Notes under the pieces: generated by a model
The model's database searches: none
What the model was told of the DNA's origin: nothing
What the model saw: the letters and a program-made list of their open reading frames with translations, nothing else
In this document: positions 36,181 to 48,752 of the stretch, in pieces
Numbering within the stretch: the stretch's first letter is position 1
Layout of the letters: every line of letters begins with the position of its first letter
Made by a program: the position numbers and the translations under genes
Assembly: GCF_000004075.3 (NCBI RefSeq)
Contig: NC_026656.2
Span: 16,103,607 to 16,167,606 of the forward strand
Length of the DNA stretch: 64,000 bases
Source of the DNA: Cucumis sativus
Taxonomy: Eukaryota > Streptophyta > Magnoliopsida > Cucurbitales > Cucurbitaceae
Direction of reading: 5' to 3'

Positions 36181-39100
36181 AATTGTTTTATAAAGGATTA
36201 GGACTTTAGTGAAATAACTCTCAAATTCCCTAATGGATAGCCAGTTTTAATACTCCTAACGTATGCAACTTTAGTGGAATCTGGATGGATATTATTGGAA
36301 TAACTCCTAACGTCAAATAAAAAGCCTACATCAGAAACTTCTTTTTAAAGGAACATGACTCTTTTAATGGATAAACAAGTCCTCTGGACGGGGTCCATAT
36401 GAGAAAAGAATTCTAGAAAGTTTCTTATCAATGATCTTTGTCAATATTCTTCCTTTGCAAAATGAACCAAAAATCTTTGCAATATTCTTCGTACCTCCTA
36501 CTCATCCTCTAGACTTGTTTATCCATTGAACAAAAACAAAGGCTCCATAAGATAGGGTATTTTTGGGATATTGCCTAAAATCAAGCGAAAATCTTCTATA
36601 TATTTTTTTGTGCCCAACTCTTCTATCTTAGATTTTTATCTTTCTATATATTCTCATTTACAAAGATCAAGCCTAGGTCTTGAACTTTTTCCATAAGAAG
36701 TGGAACCCTCTATTGAGGTGCTGAGAACGATAATGTACGAGTCAGTCCGTGAAAAACTCACAACTGCTACGTGGGCTTCTTCATCCTAATCGAATTTGCG
36801 GAAATTCCATCATCTATCCCATGAAAGGGAAATAGAATTGATTATGTATAATAATCAGTGACTTTGAAAGGAGTGCAAAAGAAAGGCAGAGGAGAAAAGG
36901 CGAGACCAAAAGCTTTACCGTCTTCTTTTGGAGCAGGAAGCCTCATTCCTTCTTATTTCCTTTTATTCATTCCCAGTTTCAGCTCTTCTTGCTAAGGATG
37001 GATCACTCTTTCATTCGTGAGGTTATTAGATAAGTGGCTTAAAAGGAGAAATAATGGTCGAAATACCGTAGGTATTAGCTCAAATTCAGAAATGCAAGGT
37101 TTTGACTCCCTCGCTCCTACGCCTTCCTATGCCTTTCATCCTAAAGTTTCTGAAACTTCCTTTTATTTCCAGGTAGACTTTTGAGAGCAGGAAGACAACT
37201 AATCGTGCTGGTTGGAGTCTCCAACGAGTATCTGGATCTCCCCTCCTCCTCAAACCTTTTTTCTTAAATGCGCTTCTCACGCATATTGAATTGCGCCTCT
37301 TGGCACTACCCATAATGATCCTTCTCATTATTTAAGTGCATTTGAACTTCTAAGTCGATCTCTTGTGATAAATGGACATGATACCTTCTTACAGAAAGAC
37401 AATTGTACCAGTTTGTAATTAGGTTCTGCGTTGAAGACCTTATTTGTAAAGCTCTCTAGAAAATAGATGAAAACGAAGTGAAAGAATTTCATTTTGATGC
37501 TTCACTCAATTTTTTGAGGTTGAAAAAGAACTGAAGGGGTACGATCGCCCATGGGGTGTGGCTCATGGTGGTTAAGCTAGTGGCTATCTCATTGCTTATG
37601 AGAATTTCACATTCATACTCTTCAGAAAGGTTTTCTCGTATTTGGCATCCAACCTGAATGACGTCTAGAATGGTTAATAATTTCTTCATGCCTTGCTTAG
37701 CTTCTTCCTGATTCCCAAACTAACGAGACAAAGGCAAGGAAAAGAGGTTCAAAGAATATTGACAGTCGCGGCAAAGGTTGAGGTCTCAAGAATCTTCCCC
37801 TAATCTCATATACTCTATGGTTGTCCTATATTCATGTATATCAAGAAAAGCTAAAAGACAGACACCCATTCACTTGTCTTAGTGTACATAAAGTCAAATT
37901 ATTCGATTTGACATTCTTCCATTTCCTAAAGTCCTAAAAACAAGGTGCGTGCAGACGCGAGGTTCTAATTGATCAGTAGTTGAAGGAGAGAAAGTAGCTT
38001 ATTTCTAAGAAATTCTTATTACTATGGTATGATGAACAAGTAAGAAGGAGGGAAGGAAAAAGTCCCAACAAAAGGAACCTACGACAAGGAAGGAAAGCCT
38101 ATTACCCACAAGAGTGCAGAATCAAGGAAAAGCTGCGGGTACGAGCTCTCTTTCATTCGTCGAACTCAAGCAATCTCCGTTTTACACCTCTACTAAACTG
38201 AATTAGTTGGCTTTTCCAAACTAGTAAAAAGACTAGAAACCTTGGACCTATGGCTATCCAACCAGGTCTTTCCACATAAAGGGGAAAGAGGTAGAAAGGA
38301 ATAGCGAAGATGAGTTAAAGATCAAGAGGCATCAAAATGAAATTCTCCTTATATCTTTTCTTTCGAGATGATTAACTTCCTTATTTTTATATCTTGAGTC
38401 TATCTTCTTCTTTCTTTATGTAAGACCCAAACTTTGGGTAGTGTAGTCTTTTTCAAAGAGTTTAAGAGGTTTGAAAGAAGGAAAGTTTTTGGTTCAATAT
38501 CAAAGAATAGTACTTTTTAGGCGTATTGGGTTGACTTGGCAAAATGGTTTTAGAGGTTAGAAAGGGTTTTGAGTGTTTAAGGTTGGCAAGAAAGAAGGAT
38601 TAAAGAGGTTAGGTGTTTTAGCTAACTTCAGAAAGGAGTTTCTCACAACTCGGAAAATTACACTCAATCTAGACTTGAAAATTCATAATTTGAGTCTAGT
38701 TTATTGAAGAAGGTTGCTGGGCGTTTTGGATATGAGAAAGTTGACGTTTGGACAAAAGAAGGCAAGAGGGTCAGTTTGCGAGTGAATCTGAGCAAGCTAC
38801 ACTCTTAGAACGCTACAGAACGCATCGTTTGGCGTTTTCTTCCCTCAAAATTTCAGGAAAAATTTTTTAGGGAAGAAAACACATTTAGAGAAACTTTGTA
38901 GAAGAAAGTTTTGTCAAAAGAGTTATGGATTTTAAGTTATAACTTTTCTAAGTTGGGTTATGTAGTTTGGGCGAGAAACTAGGTGAGATGACCTTGGAAG
39001 TTAGCTATGCGTTTTGGACAACTATGTGGCATGATAAGGGCAAGCGGTTTAAGGTTTTAGTGAGGTGTAAAACCTTGTTAGCATGCATTTTAAGGTGTAA

Positions 39101-39182
39101 AGTAAGTAGGAGGTTCCCTAAGAAGGTTTAAGGTGAATTTAAGCAAGGATGAGGTGTCAACTTGTACTCATGCAATGAACTC

Positions 39183-39192
39183 TATAAATAGG
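39183..39192 (+). promoter_or_regulatory. TATA box of the solo LTR
   Basis: TATAAATAGG in the middle of the 2.37-kb LTR is the expected start-site element for the parental retrotransposon. Confidence 0.6.
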
Positions 39193-40105
39193 CCAAATTT
39201 AGTATTAAGTTTCTCACAATCCACTCGAGTGTTTTGAGTGAAATTAGTCTTAAAAGTTTTCATTTTGAGTCTATTTTCTAAGTTGGGGTTTTTGATTTAA
39301 TTTGAGTAACGGAGAGTTGCGTTTTGGCGGTAGAAAGCAAGAAAGGTCAGAATACTGGTGGTTCTGAACAATGTGGACTTCCAGAGGGCTGTAGAGTACA
39401 TCCGTTGGAATCTGAAGTTGAAAATTTTAGGTATGAATAACAAGACGTTTTTCAACAACTTTGTAGAAGGATATATGTTTATTTGAGTTCTGGATTTTAA
39501 GTTCTAAAGCTCTAAAGAAGCTGAGTTATGGCCGAGAATGAGGTTTTGGGCAGTGGCCGAGTTTAAGAAATTAGCATGGCATGTTGGGCATGCATTTTGG
39601 TTTGAGGAAGGTTTTTCTAAGAGTTTTGGCGATGTATTTGATGTTTTAGAATAAAAGGGAATTAATTGGAGTTGTTTTCCGTCATTTCAAGACAAGGGGA
39701 AATTAGACAAGCTTATCTTCCAAGGGTTTGATCTGCGATCAGTGAGTGAAAAATAAATTTACTACGATTATTTCAACTTATAATTTGCAAAATGATAATG
39801 ATTCTAATATGTTTTTCGAGCTATTATTTAAGTAGGCTTTTAAGTGAATCTTATTTCTATTTATCAATATGTTTATGAAAAATATTAATGCATGTTATTT
39901 AAAAAAGTATTCTATAACATGAGTTTAGAAACATTTTTAGCAAGCATGTATTTATAAGACTTACAAGCAATGATTTATAAAAAGCATGAGCTCAATAGAA
40001 TGTTTTTTTAAAGAGAAAATCATGGTACTCTATATATCGAGTTCTCGATGGTCAATGTGCACAGTAGAGGTATAGAGCTATGCTGACCACTTAGTCGCTA
40101 CCACC

Positions 40106-40195
40106 GAGTTCAGGCAAGAATAATATGATCAGTACTCTACTATCTTGACCGAGTTCAGGCAGGAATAAAAAGATCAGTTCTCTGCTATCCTAACC
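40106..40195 (+). repeat. 44-45-bp tandem pair in the solo LTR
   Basis: Two adjacent copies starting ccgagttcaggcaagaat (40106) and ccgagttcaggcaggaat (40149), both continuing through gatcagt.ctct.ctatc. They lie in the 3' half of the LTR. Confidence 0.8.
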
Positions 40196-43100
40196 GAGTA
40201 TTTAATCGAGGTTAACGCGATAGTATGACAGAAGGCACTCTGCTATCTTGTTTATGACAGAAGTATTTGAATGTTATAAAGTGTTAAGTTAAAGGAGATT
40301 TCTTAAAGACTTTATGTTATATTTCTGAAATGTTTAAAGTATATTTGTTTTATAAAACTATCACTCACTGGCCTTTTTAGCTCACCCTTTCAAAATGTTT
40401 TTTCACTTTCCAGGTAGAGGTCGTGATTCGAGAACCTGACCGTTGTCTTCAGATTGCAGTGTGAAACTTGTTGATAGTTAGTTTTTAAGGGTCGGTTTTA
40501 ATCTTATCATGTACATGGTTTGCATAAGTTTAAGTTGTTTAATTTTTGTTTGGTCTGTAAGTAAAGTTTGTAATTAATGGCATTTAGCCTCGACTACCTG
40601 TTTAAAGTTTAAAAAGCTGTTCAAGTTATTTCTCTTAGTTTCTGCTACATAAGTTTTAATTCATATAGGTTGTTAGAAGTAAGTTATAGTTAGGGTCAAT
40701 TAATGTTGTTCAGAAGAATAATGACATCAGTTGGTTTCACGCTACATCTCGGGTTGAGCAAGCAGGTGCTCGGAGCGGGGCGTGGCACTTTCTTAGCCGT
40801 ATTAGCTGCTCTTTTTTCTTTATTTGTTGTGAATATCCTCTTCTTTCTTTATTAAGGAGAGGGATGAACTAGCAGGGACAAACGAAACTCTTGCCATAAG
40901 GACAAAGGCCCCAACCATAAGGCTCATAGATTGATCTACGGGAGGAAGGTAGGCTCATTGTAAAATTCATCAAAAATTTGAAACTGCTTTATAAAGAATC
41001 ATGAAAAATATTATTGGAATCAAACTCAAGAGGAGCGGACTCACAATATTCTTTGTGCCTAACGTCTGAAATTTATTTATAAAGGATCAAGATGGATATT
41101 ATTGGTAAGACTCCTTTGGAGTGGCCTTAATACTCTTAACGTTTGCAACTTTAGCGAATCCTTAAGTCCTCCAGATCGGCTGGCTCAAGATGATCAAAGA
41201 ATTTGAGAAAGAATGAATTATTAAGCTACGAAGGCTTGAAGTGAAGCGATTCTTAAGGTTGAATGAATTGAGTGATTCCTATTCCTTGGCGGCTTTCCTC
41301 TTACTAGACACAAAGAAAGAAAGCCACATAGCCTTCTCCTAGGGCGAAAGGAAAGCTTACCATAAACCCCAGGTTCAGAAGGTTCAACGAAAGCATCTAT
41401 AGTAGCTTCAAAGGAGTCAACTCCAAGTAATGAGGCTTCAAGTCTTCCATCATCAAGTAAGAAATATAATTCTAGGGACTGATCAATTTTCTTGGTAGGA
41501 AGAACCAATGAACAAAGATAAGACCTGTCCTTTTGATCGCCTTTTTTTAGTTTGAAGGCATAACTCTTTGCACCTTTCCTTCATTCTTCTTTTCCTCTGG
41601 GCGAGGTGGGGAATCAGTACATACCCCTTTGAGCACAGAGGTTGAGTTTGATCTCATAAATTTTGACTTTTCCTTATCATCATGATTTATATTTATGCCT
41701 TTTACTCTAATTTAGAGGCAAGGTGCAAAGATCTATGGATAAGACGCAAAGCATATTGCGAGACAGGTCTGAAGGACTATCCATATTAACCCAGTGAAAA
41801 TTTTCGCTTTCTTTCTCGATGAAGTTTCTCTTATCTGAACATTCGTTTTGTAGAAATAACACTAGTAAACTAGTCTTTGCACGAATTGGACAAGAGCTCG
41901 ATGAAATTGAGAAGCAAAAAGGAATCGAGATTGAATGAATGGTTGGTGCCATAGCAGCTGGAGAGTACTAGTGAATATGCTTTTATTCTTTTTTCATTCC
42001 GCATTCCTTGAAATAGTCTTTCTGGTAAGATAGACGGAATGTAATCAGTAGCGGTTCTTATGAGTAAAGGCTCACTTCCATAGGTGTCTAGGCCTAGGCA
42101 AAGGGTGAAAAAGAGGACTACCTAGCATTCAATCTTGCTATCTCGCAGACCAAGAGCAAAGAAGAGTCTAAAGAGGAGCGATTCAGCATAGGCTAGGTAA
42201 AGGCGAGAGGGGAGCGACATCTGTTAAAGATTGTAGACCTCGTGTTCTTTATTGATGATGGATCTTGCTGAACTTTGCTCTTTCCGTCCCATCAATCCAA
42301 AGGCCCTCAAACCATGAAGAAGAAGAGCTTTCTTTTCCATCTTAGGGTAGAGTAAGAAGCTAAAAGACGACCAATTCACCGCCCCATGGGTGACTTTTCT
42401 CAGGTGGAATATTATCCATCCTTGGGATTAGAGACTAGTCGGGAGTTTAGGATTTCCTCATCTATCATCTAGAAAGGCATGTGATGCACTATTAGGAAAG
42501 AATAGGACCTGTCCCATTTAAGATAGTGAAGGAGATTAGCCTCGATGCTCGCTCCCCCTGAACTTAATCTTCTCTGTGGAATTCTCACTTTCTTTTCACT
42601 TGCTAAGGCTCAGAAGGGGAAAGTCAGACGACTAGACCAAATATTGACCAGTAGGAGTCATCCGTCTTTCCAGACTTTCTAAAAGGAAGGTTATTATACT
42701 TCAAGAGGTTAGAGTAAGTAGGAGTGGAGAAAATCAAGCTCCAGATGAGTTGATGCTACGTGGGCTCTTTTCGAGGGGAGAGTAGACTCCGAACATAGTT
42801 CTCGGAGTGGGACAATAAGGAGGAGTGCAAGGGCTCCTTATTTCTTGCCATAGTAAGTGGGACTAGCTCGACTAAAGAGGTTATCTAATCGATTGAAAGC
42901 CTATTTTCAAGGTCACAAACGGTAAAGCTAGCTAACTCAAGTCGGAGAAGCTTTCTCATATTTTGAGGAATGGAACTGCTTCAGCTAGTTTACTTGAGAG
43001 AGAGGTAGGATTGACTGAATCAATGTTCATAGGCTATCCCAAGCGGTTAGGCGCTCTTCGATCGGGGAATTTTTTCGTAAGGCCTAACCTTTCACTCATA

Positions 43101-46100
43101 CTCCGCAGTTCAAGGGTAGGCTTTCTTCTTCTTGTCTTTTCATCAGCAGCTCGTTAAAAGCCACGATAGACTACACGATAACTCACCGCAACGACACTTG
43201 AAAAAGAAAGGCTTGCTCTTGATCTTGATGTCAGTCTCTCTCCCTCCTTTATCGTCTCCTCTGGCTTCTTTTGACTTGGAAAGTTTCGCAATATTCTTTG
43301 CACCACAAAAGAAAGCAAAAATCTTCGCAATATTCTTTGCGCCTCCTCTTATTCAAGGGATGAGGCTTGAGCCTCAGACTCTTCCTTGGTCTACGAGGCC
43401 TATTTTTCTGCCGACTAGGTCTTCCCTTCCTTGGGGTGGGATGAATATGGGGTTTCTTGTTCTGGAGATTATGGAAGAAAGGGTTGAAAGCTGTAGGCAA
43501 TACAACTTACCATCTAATTCTCTTCGAGTGATCGACTAAGTTAATACTCTAAAGAAAGAGAAAAAACAAAGCACTTCTTCAACTACTGAACTCCTCTAGG
43601 CAGATTAGCCTCCGCGATGGGAGTCGTCAGATCTTGAAAGGGAAGTTTGAGATAATTGTCACCTGGACCTTTCTTTCAAGATTAAGCTTGATAAAGAAAT
43701 TCAACGGGTCCTTTAGACAAGTTAATATGGATATAAAGAAGTCAGAAGGTGCAAAGTGCATCTACCTATGACCAAAGAATATTGCATGGAACCTTAATAT
43801 GTGAGTCATGATTTTGTTAAATTGGATTTCGTAGACTTTGGATCAATGAAATTTGATGATGATGGGGCTCAATTGAAAGGAGAGGCGAGAGGCAAGAGGT
43901 GGAAGATTTGAAGCATATTAAGCTACCCACGGAGCGGTGCAAAGAATATTGCGTGATGATAAGAAAAACCTCTTTAGCAAGGTTTTGGCTATTCTTTTCT
44001 TTATATAAAGCAGCAAGGTATAAGGTTGAAAAAGATCTTTTATCGTTATCTAAGAAAAGTCTAAGATTGAGTCAAAAGACTACTTTTAGAAGGCAAAAAG
44101 CGAGTCCATTTCAGACAACTTCTATGGCTCAAAGAATGACAAAGCTCGAGAAGATAATAGTACTTTGTCTTTGTCTAAAAGACTTAGTTCTTCGGACCAA
44201 AAAATAGTCACAAAGAATGAAGAATATTGACACTAATTTCAAGGTAAAGGCTTAAAGTATTTGAGAAGAAGAAAGCCCACAATATTCTTTTCCATAATAC
44301 TTCTAATGGAGAGGGTTCAGACCGGAGCAGAGATAGAGAGAAAGAAGGCAATTCCAAAGGTCTTGAGGAGCGCAATCAGTGAAGAAGGCACTTCAGAGGT
44401 AGAATCAAGGCGGTCGATGATAGGGTAAGAAGAAGGTTCAACTTCATGCCTAGGGTCTTGAGTGGATACAGAGTGCCACTAAAAAGTTTCTATTAGAATA
44501 ATTGAGTATGAGATCTTTTGTAAGCTAAGTAACTAAACTAAGAAGATAAAAGTAAGATAAAAAGTTGGAGTTCCAGATCTCATCTGTAAAGGAGAGGGTT
44601 GGATAGGCCCAATTATCCTTAGCCTCTAGAAAGAGGTTAAAATAGGTTTTATTCCTAACTTCACACGATAGCCACATCCTCCATGTCCCTTCCATTGTGG
44701 AAGCTTATTTTCCAATGATCCAACTTATTTGAAGGTAGCCCCCTTCTCTTTCAGTAGATACATGCAGCAATACTACGAGAGTGAGACTTCTTCATCTTTT
44801 AAAAGCTAGTGAGACAATGGGTGCAACTTGGACTCCCGAAGTGCTAGCCTACAAACTACTTCTTACAGAAAAGCATAATTTTCCCTTCCTCTCATTTCAC
44901 TATTCGCTTCCGCTGCCTGGAGGTTGTAAGAATCCTCAGTTTCCAGATATGCTGCACTCTACCCAGATAACCCACTAGCTTCCTTGTTCACTGCTCTTTC
45001 GTGGTCTCATTTTAGCTCTCCATAGTGCTTTACTCGGGGAAAGAGAACTAAATAGCTCATCTGTAGGTAGAAGGGGAAATTCTCTCATTTGACCTTCATC
45101 CACCATTTTTTTTTGCGGAAGGCCTTGGCATTTTTTGGGCTTATGAACGACTTGCAAAGGAAAGAATTCTTGCTATTATTGGTATTACACCCAACCTATC
45201 AAAGCTTTATCCACGCTATAAGAGGGCCATATACAAGCCCATAGAAAAGCCTTTTCAGACAGACAAGCCAACCCAATAGTTAACTCATCTTGTGTCAGAT
45301 GTTGACACTGACACAAGGTGAAGAATAATTTAGCTTTCTCGACCGAGTCTCAATTAGTTTAGTTAGGGGAAAACAAGAGAAGAGTTCCCAAATGGAAGAG
45401 GAATCCACTTTCATGAGTCAGAACAATAGGAATCCGTCTCGACTGAGTTGGAGGGGTATTCTCTCTTTCATTCTCTCTTGGATCGGAGCTAATCTTCTTT
45501 CTTGGGTTGGGGGTCAAAGAATTTGAAAAAAGTCTTGACTAAAAAAATAGCTCTTACCATATGTAGGGGGAGGAAAGGATATTCTTTCCCTGAGTGATGT
45601 CCCCATAGGAATGCGTTCCAGTCAGATTGAGAGTTTGTACGAAGTTTAAGTGGAATGAATCAATGACTATTAGAGGGATGAATGCAAGGAAAAGATAAAG
45701 CCACTACATAGAGACTGAAAAAGAAAGCCTACGGTTGCGGCAGCATAACTGAAAGACATATCTACAGCCGATTAGTCTTAATTCCCTCTTGTTCATTAAG
45801 GCGGTAGGCAGATAGGTAGGATAAAAGGGGATCAGTTCCAGTTGAGGAGGAAGAAAGAGGAAGAGCAGTTCAAGGTTCATTTTGAATAAACCCCGAAAAG
45901 AAGCTCTCTGCTAACAAGAGAATTTGATCTTTTTTTCGATAGCAAGTTAATGAACGAGGTTGTCTCTGTAGTAGTTGCTGAAGAACCAGAAGTCTCGAAA
46001 TCAAGGGAATGAGTCCGCTAGACCTCTGTAGGGTTGGCAGTCAAGGAATTTGTAGTTGATTCAGTGGCAGTTTCCTTTCATTATGTGGAATATGTCTCTG

Positions 46101-48299
46101 TTTCATTCATCAGATTTGGGGAAAATAGTCAGAAGTCTATCCCGAGTTGGAATATGCTACTGTCGTCTTATTCCTCCATTGTTTTATCATAAAAAAAGAG
46201 GAAGTGGCTGTTGTCCAGACTAAGGAGAGGTTTTCATAGACTCGAGAGGAAAGGTTGAGGTTTAAGGCTCTTCTAGAGTACAAGGGTAGAAATCTATCTC
46301 AAGTGCGAACAAAGTAGCTCAAGTCATCAGTGCAGGTTATGGATCGGGGCAATAGCTACTTGACCGAAGGGAAAGGTGATATAGAAATCTTTGGATTGAT
46401 CTTTATTTATCTTTCTCACTCTTCTTCACTTGGGTGGTTGAGAGAGAGATATTCCATAGATCCCACAGAGCTATCCATAATTGAAAGAAAGTGTATATTC
46501 AGTCTTTGGAACGAGAAGACAAATATATTTACTACATTAGCTCAAACTTCTGTCTTTTTCTTTGAATTTCTATAGCATAGGCTTTCTCTTTGAACCCCTA
46601 TCCTTTTCTTTCAAGGATGGAAATTTCTTTAACCTATATCTCTCGGGAATCTATTATTAACAACTGATTTGAAACTTAGAGTTTGGAATACCATATTCTA
46701 TATGAATGACTTGCTCAAAGAAGAGAAAGAAAGAGAAAATTCGGTAAAGGAAAGCTCAATAAAAAAGAGAAGAAAGTGAATATGGATAAAAATCAGTCGC
46801 AATACTCTTTGCACCTGTCTTTTTTTGAAATATTCTTTGAAACTGCTTTATAAAGGATCATGACTCCCTTATTTATGTCGGTTCTCTCACATATTGCACC
46901 TTTGGACCTGTCTTATGGCACCTCGACAATATTCTTTGTGCTTGGAAGGCTAGTAAATATTCTTTGAACCTTCGGACCACATGTTAGTATGTATGTATCA
47001 ATGAGACCCCTCCCTTATAATTGAACATCATCCCCATATTCATTCATTGAGCGAAAGGTGAAAAGAAGTTTTCGAAAAACGGACGGGTAGATTTTAGAAC
47101 GACTGAGCCTCAATGCCCACTATGCGGTAAAGGTCAAGACGATGAATGAATATTCCATAAAGAGTCAAAAGGACGGATGCAAGAATAAGAGTTCTTTTGC
47201 GCTTCCCCACGCCCAAAGTGGATCTTTCAACTTCTGCATCCAAATCATGAAACTAGTTTGGCCGATTTTTTGTGGCACTTAGTTCGAGACCATCGGTACT
47301 TTTTGATACTAATTAGACTAACAGTCAAGCAAGGTCCTTCCTCTCTCCTTCTCCATCTCAGTCGAGCCACTATTCAACCTCGTCAAACTCGATAAAGCCA
47401 CTTCTATTCTTTCCCGCTACATGGACGCGAATCTGACCATTCCTCTCCTAGCCTGATGCTTCAAGTTCAGAACTGAACACAAAAGAAAAATAGCTCTTTT
47501 GATTCCGTCCTCTAAAAGAGTCCTTCGGGCGGACTCTTTCTTCAAAGAAATCTGACGAAAGAATTTTTGCTTACTCAAGTAGTTAACAAGAGGTAGTATG
47601 GTGATGAAGAAGCTCAAAGAATTATCGAAGTGATCGAAAGGTTCCATAAGACAGGCATATTGTGGGCTTGTCCCAGTTTCCTAAGCAAGCTAGAAAAAAG
47701 AAAAAGAAGATAGAAAAGACTATTATGCCTAAACTATAGATATCTATAGATATTTATCCTGAAAAACGCAAGTCTCACATATAGAAGGACCAATTCTAGA
47801 TTCCAATCTTCCTCAGGGGCAGGAAAGTGGATCATAGTGTGTCCTTCAGCAGATATCGATCACTTCATTCAAGATTCCCATGAACTATGAAATTCATTCA
47901 CTCGAATCACTCCATAATATAATCCCACTACTCCGTCTTCGTCAACACGAAAGGCTTATTTATAAATTTATGGATTGAAAGAAACGACTTTCCCGAAAGG
48001 GGTTAGAATGAAATGATTTCTCATTAAAGGCCTTATTATTGGCCTTGGTTTGTAGATTTAACAATCGATACCGAACAACTAAGAATCTTTCATACTCAAG
48101 AGCAAGCGCCACAATGAACAAGGGGTAAACAGCTCCTACGACGATTGAGCGCCCTACGACTCCCACGTAGTGGTTTAAAGCCTTGTGTTCACATCTTTTC
48201 TTTCTCTTCTTAGAGTTAGGACATTACAATCTCCTTTTAAGGAAGGCGGTAGAATAAGTTGTTGAAGTTGTCGAGTCCGTCGCATAGGAAGATGCTGGA

Positions 48300-48390
48300 G
48301 AAGTCCATTTTCTTGTTGAAAGGTAGAGAAAGAAGAAGAAGAAAGTCCATTTTCTTGTTGAAAGGTAGAGAAAGAAGAAGAAGAAAGCCC
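48300..48390 (+). repeat. 43-bp tandem duplication near the NUMT right end
   Basis: The unit starting agtccattttcttgttgaaa and ending in a GAA repeat occurs twice in direct succession. The GAA tract at the unit border is a likely slippage site. Confidence 0.9.
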
Positions 48391-48514
48391 ACCTTCTAAC
48401 TAGTTCTTATAGACCTTTGAATTATAAGGGGTCCAGGTGTGAAAAGAAGATTTCCAAGACTGCGCACGAAGCGGCGCCATAAGACAGGTTCCATCAGACA
48501 GGTCCGAAGGTGCA

Positions 48515-48679
48515 ATGAAATATGTGGGAGATTTGAATACTATTATTTCTTATTTGACGATAGGATCTATGAAATTTGAGAGAGTTGTGATTCCTTTCAT
48601 TATTGCAGCTGCTCAAAAAAGAGCTTTGAATATTGCGAAAGAAGTACCACTATATATGGCTATATGGAATTCTCATTAG
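48515..48679 (+). CDS. 54-residue ORF in the NUMT, unknown
   Basis: ATG 48515 to TAG 48677-48679. The translation looks protein-like: MKYVGDLNTIISYLTIGSMK, then a hydrophobic VVIPFIIAAAQ, then RALNIAKEVPLYM. Codon use and composition are less purine-biased than the flanking mitochondrial-type intergenic DNA. I do not recognise it. It may be a piece of a mitochondrial or plastid-derived reading frame, or chance. Expression in the nucleus is unlikely. Confidence 0.3.
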   Translation: MKYVGDLNTIISYLTIGSMKFERVVIPFIIAAAQKRALNIAKEVPLYMAIWNSH

Positions 48680-48752
48680 TCTAAGGAAAAGAAAGTCTCT
48701 CTAGAAATAGAATGAATGACTTTCGGTCTTAAAAGAATGCCTATCAAAAGGA

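Larger units (their letters stand above)
38419..40787 (+). mobile_element. Solo LTR (Ty3-gypsy-like), 2.37 kb, inside the NUMT
   Basis: The segment begins TGTAAGACCCAAA and ends GGGGCGTGGCA, typical ends of large plant gypsy LTRs. It contains a TATA box TATAAATAGG at 39183 and late in the element a motif aggtagaggtcgtgattcg common near LTR 3' regions. Flanks are CTTTA (38414-38418) and CTTTC (40788-40792), four of five bases matching as a target duplication. No primer-binding site, gag or pol follows, so it is a solo LTR. Sequence on both sides is mitochondrial-type, so the insertion post-dates arrival of the NUMT. Confidence 0.75.
36180..48750. other. NUMT: nuclear insertion of mitochondrial-type DNA (about 10 kb, split by a solo LTR)
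   Basis: From about 36180 composition shifts to balanced, strand-asymmetric AAG/GAA-rich DNA with few long A/T tracts, as in plant mitochondrial intergenic DNA. Short words recur throughout in both orientations: (g)caatattctttg(c) at about 43290, 43325, 41047, 46926 and its complement at 37757, 43782, 43939; and actgctttataaaggatcatgac at 40984 and 46841 with variants at 36187 and 41083. Such short dispersed repeats are known to inflate cucumber-type mitochondrial genomes. No complete mitochondrial gene, rRNA or tRNA was recognised. ORFs here (for example minus 37086-37328, plus 43132-43539, minus 47417-47647) have no domain I know. Confidence 0.7.

Noticed and set aside
37086..37328. Basic 80-codon minus-strand ORF in the mitochondrial-type block, at first sight like a ribosomal protein.
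   Set aside because: No family motif is visible, and similar Lys/Arg-rich ORFs arise by chance in this purine-rich DNA.
36180..48750. Possibility that this block is ordinary nuclear intergenic DNA or plastid DNA.
   Set aside because: The recurring mitochondrial-type words and purine-strand bias differ sharply from both flanks, and no plastid gene or plastid-like segment was seen. Still unproven without a search.
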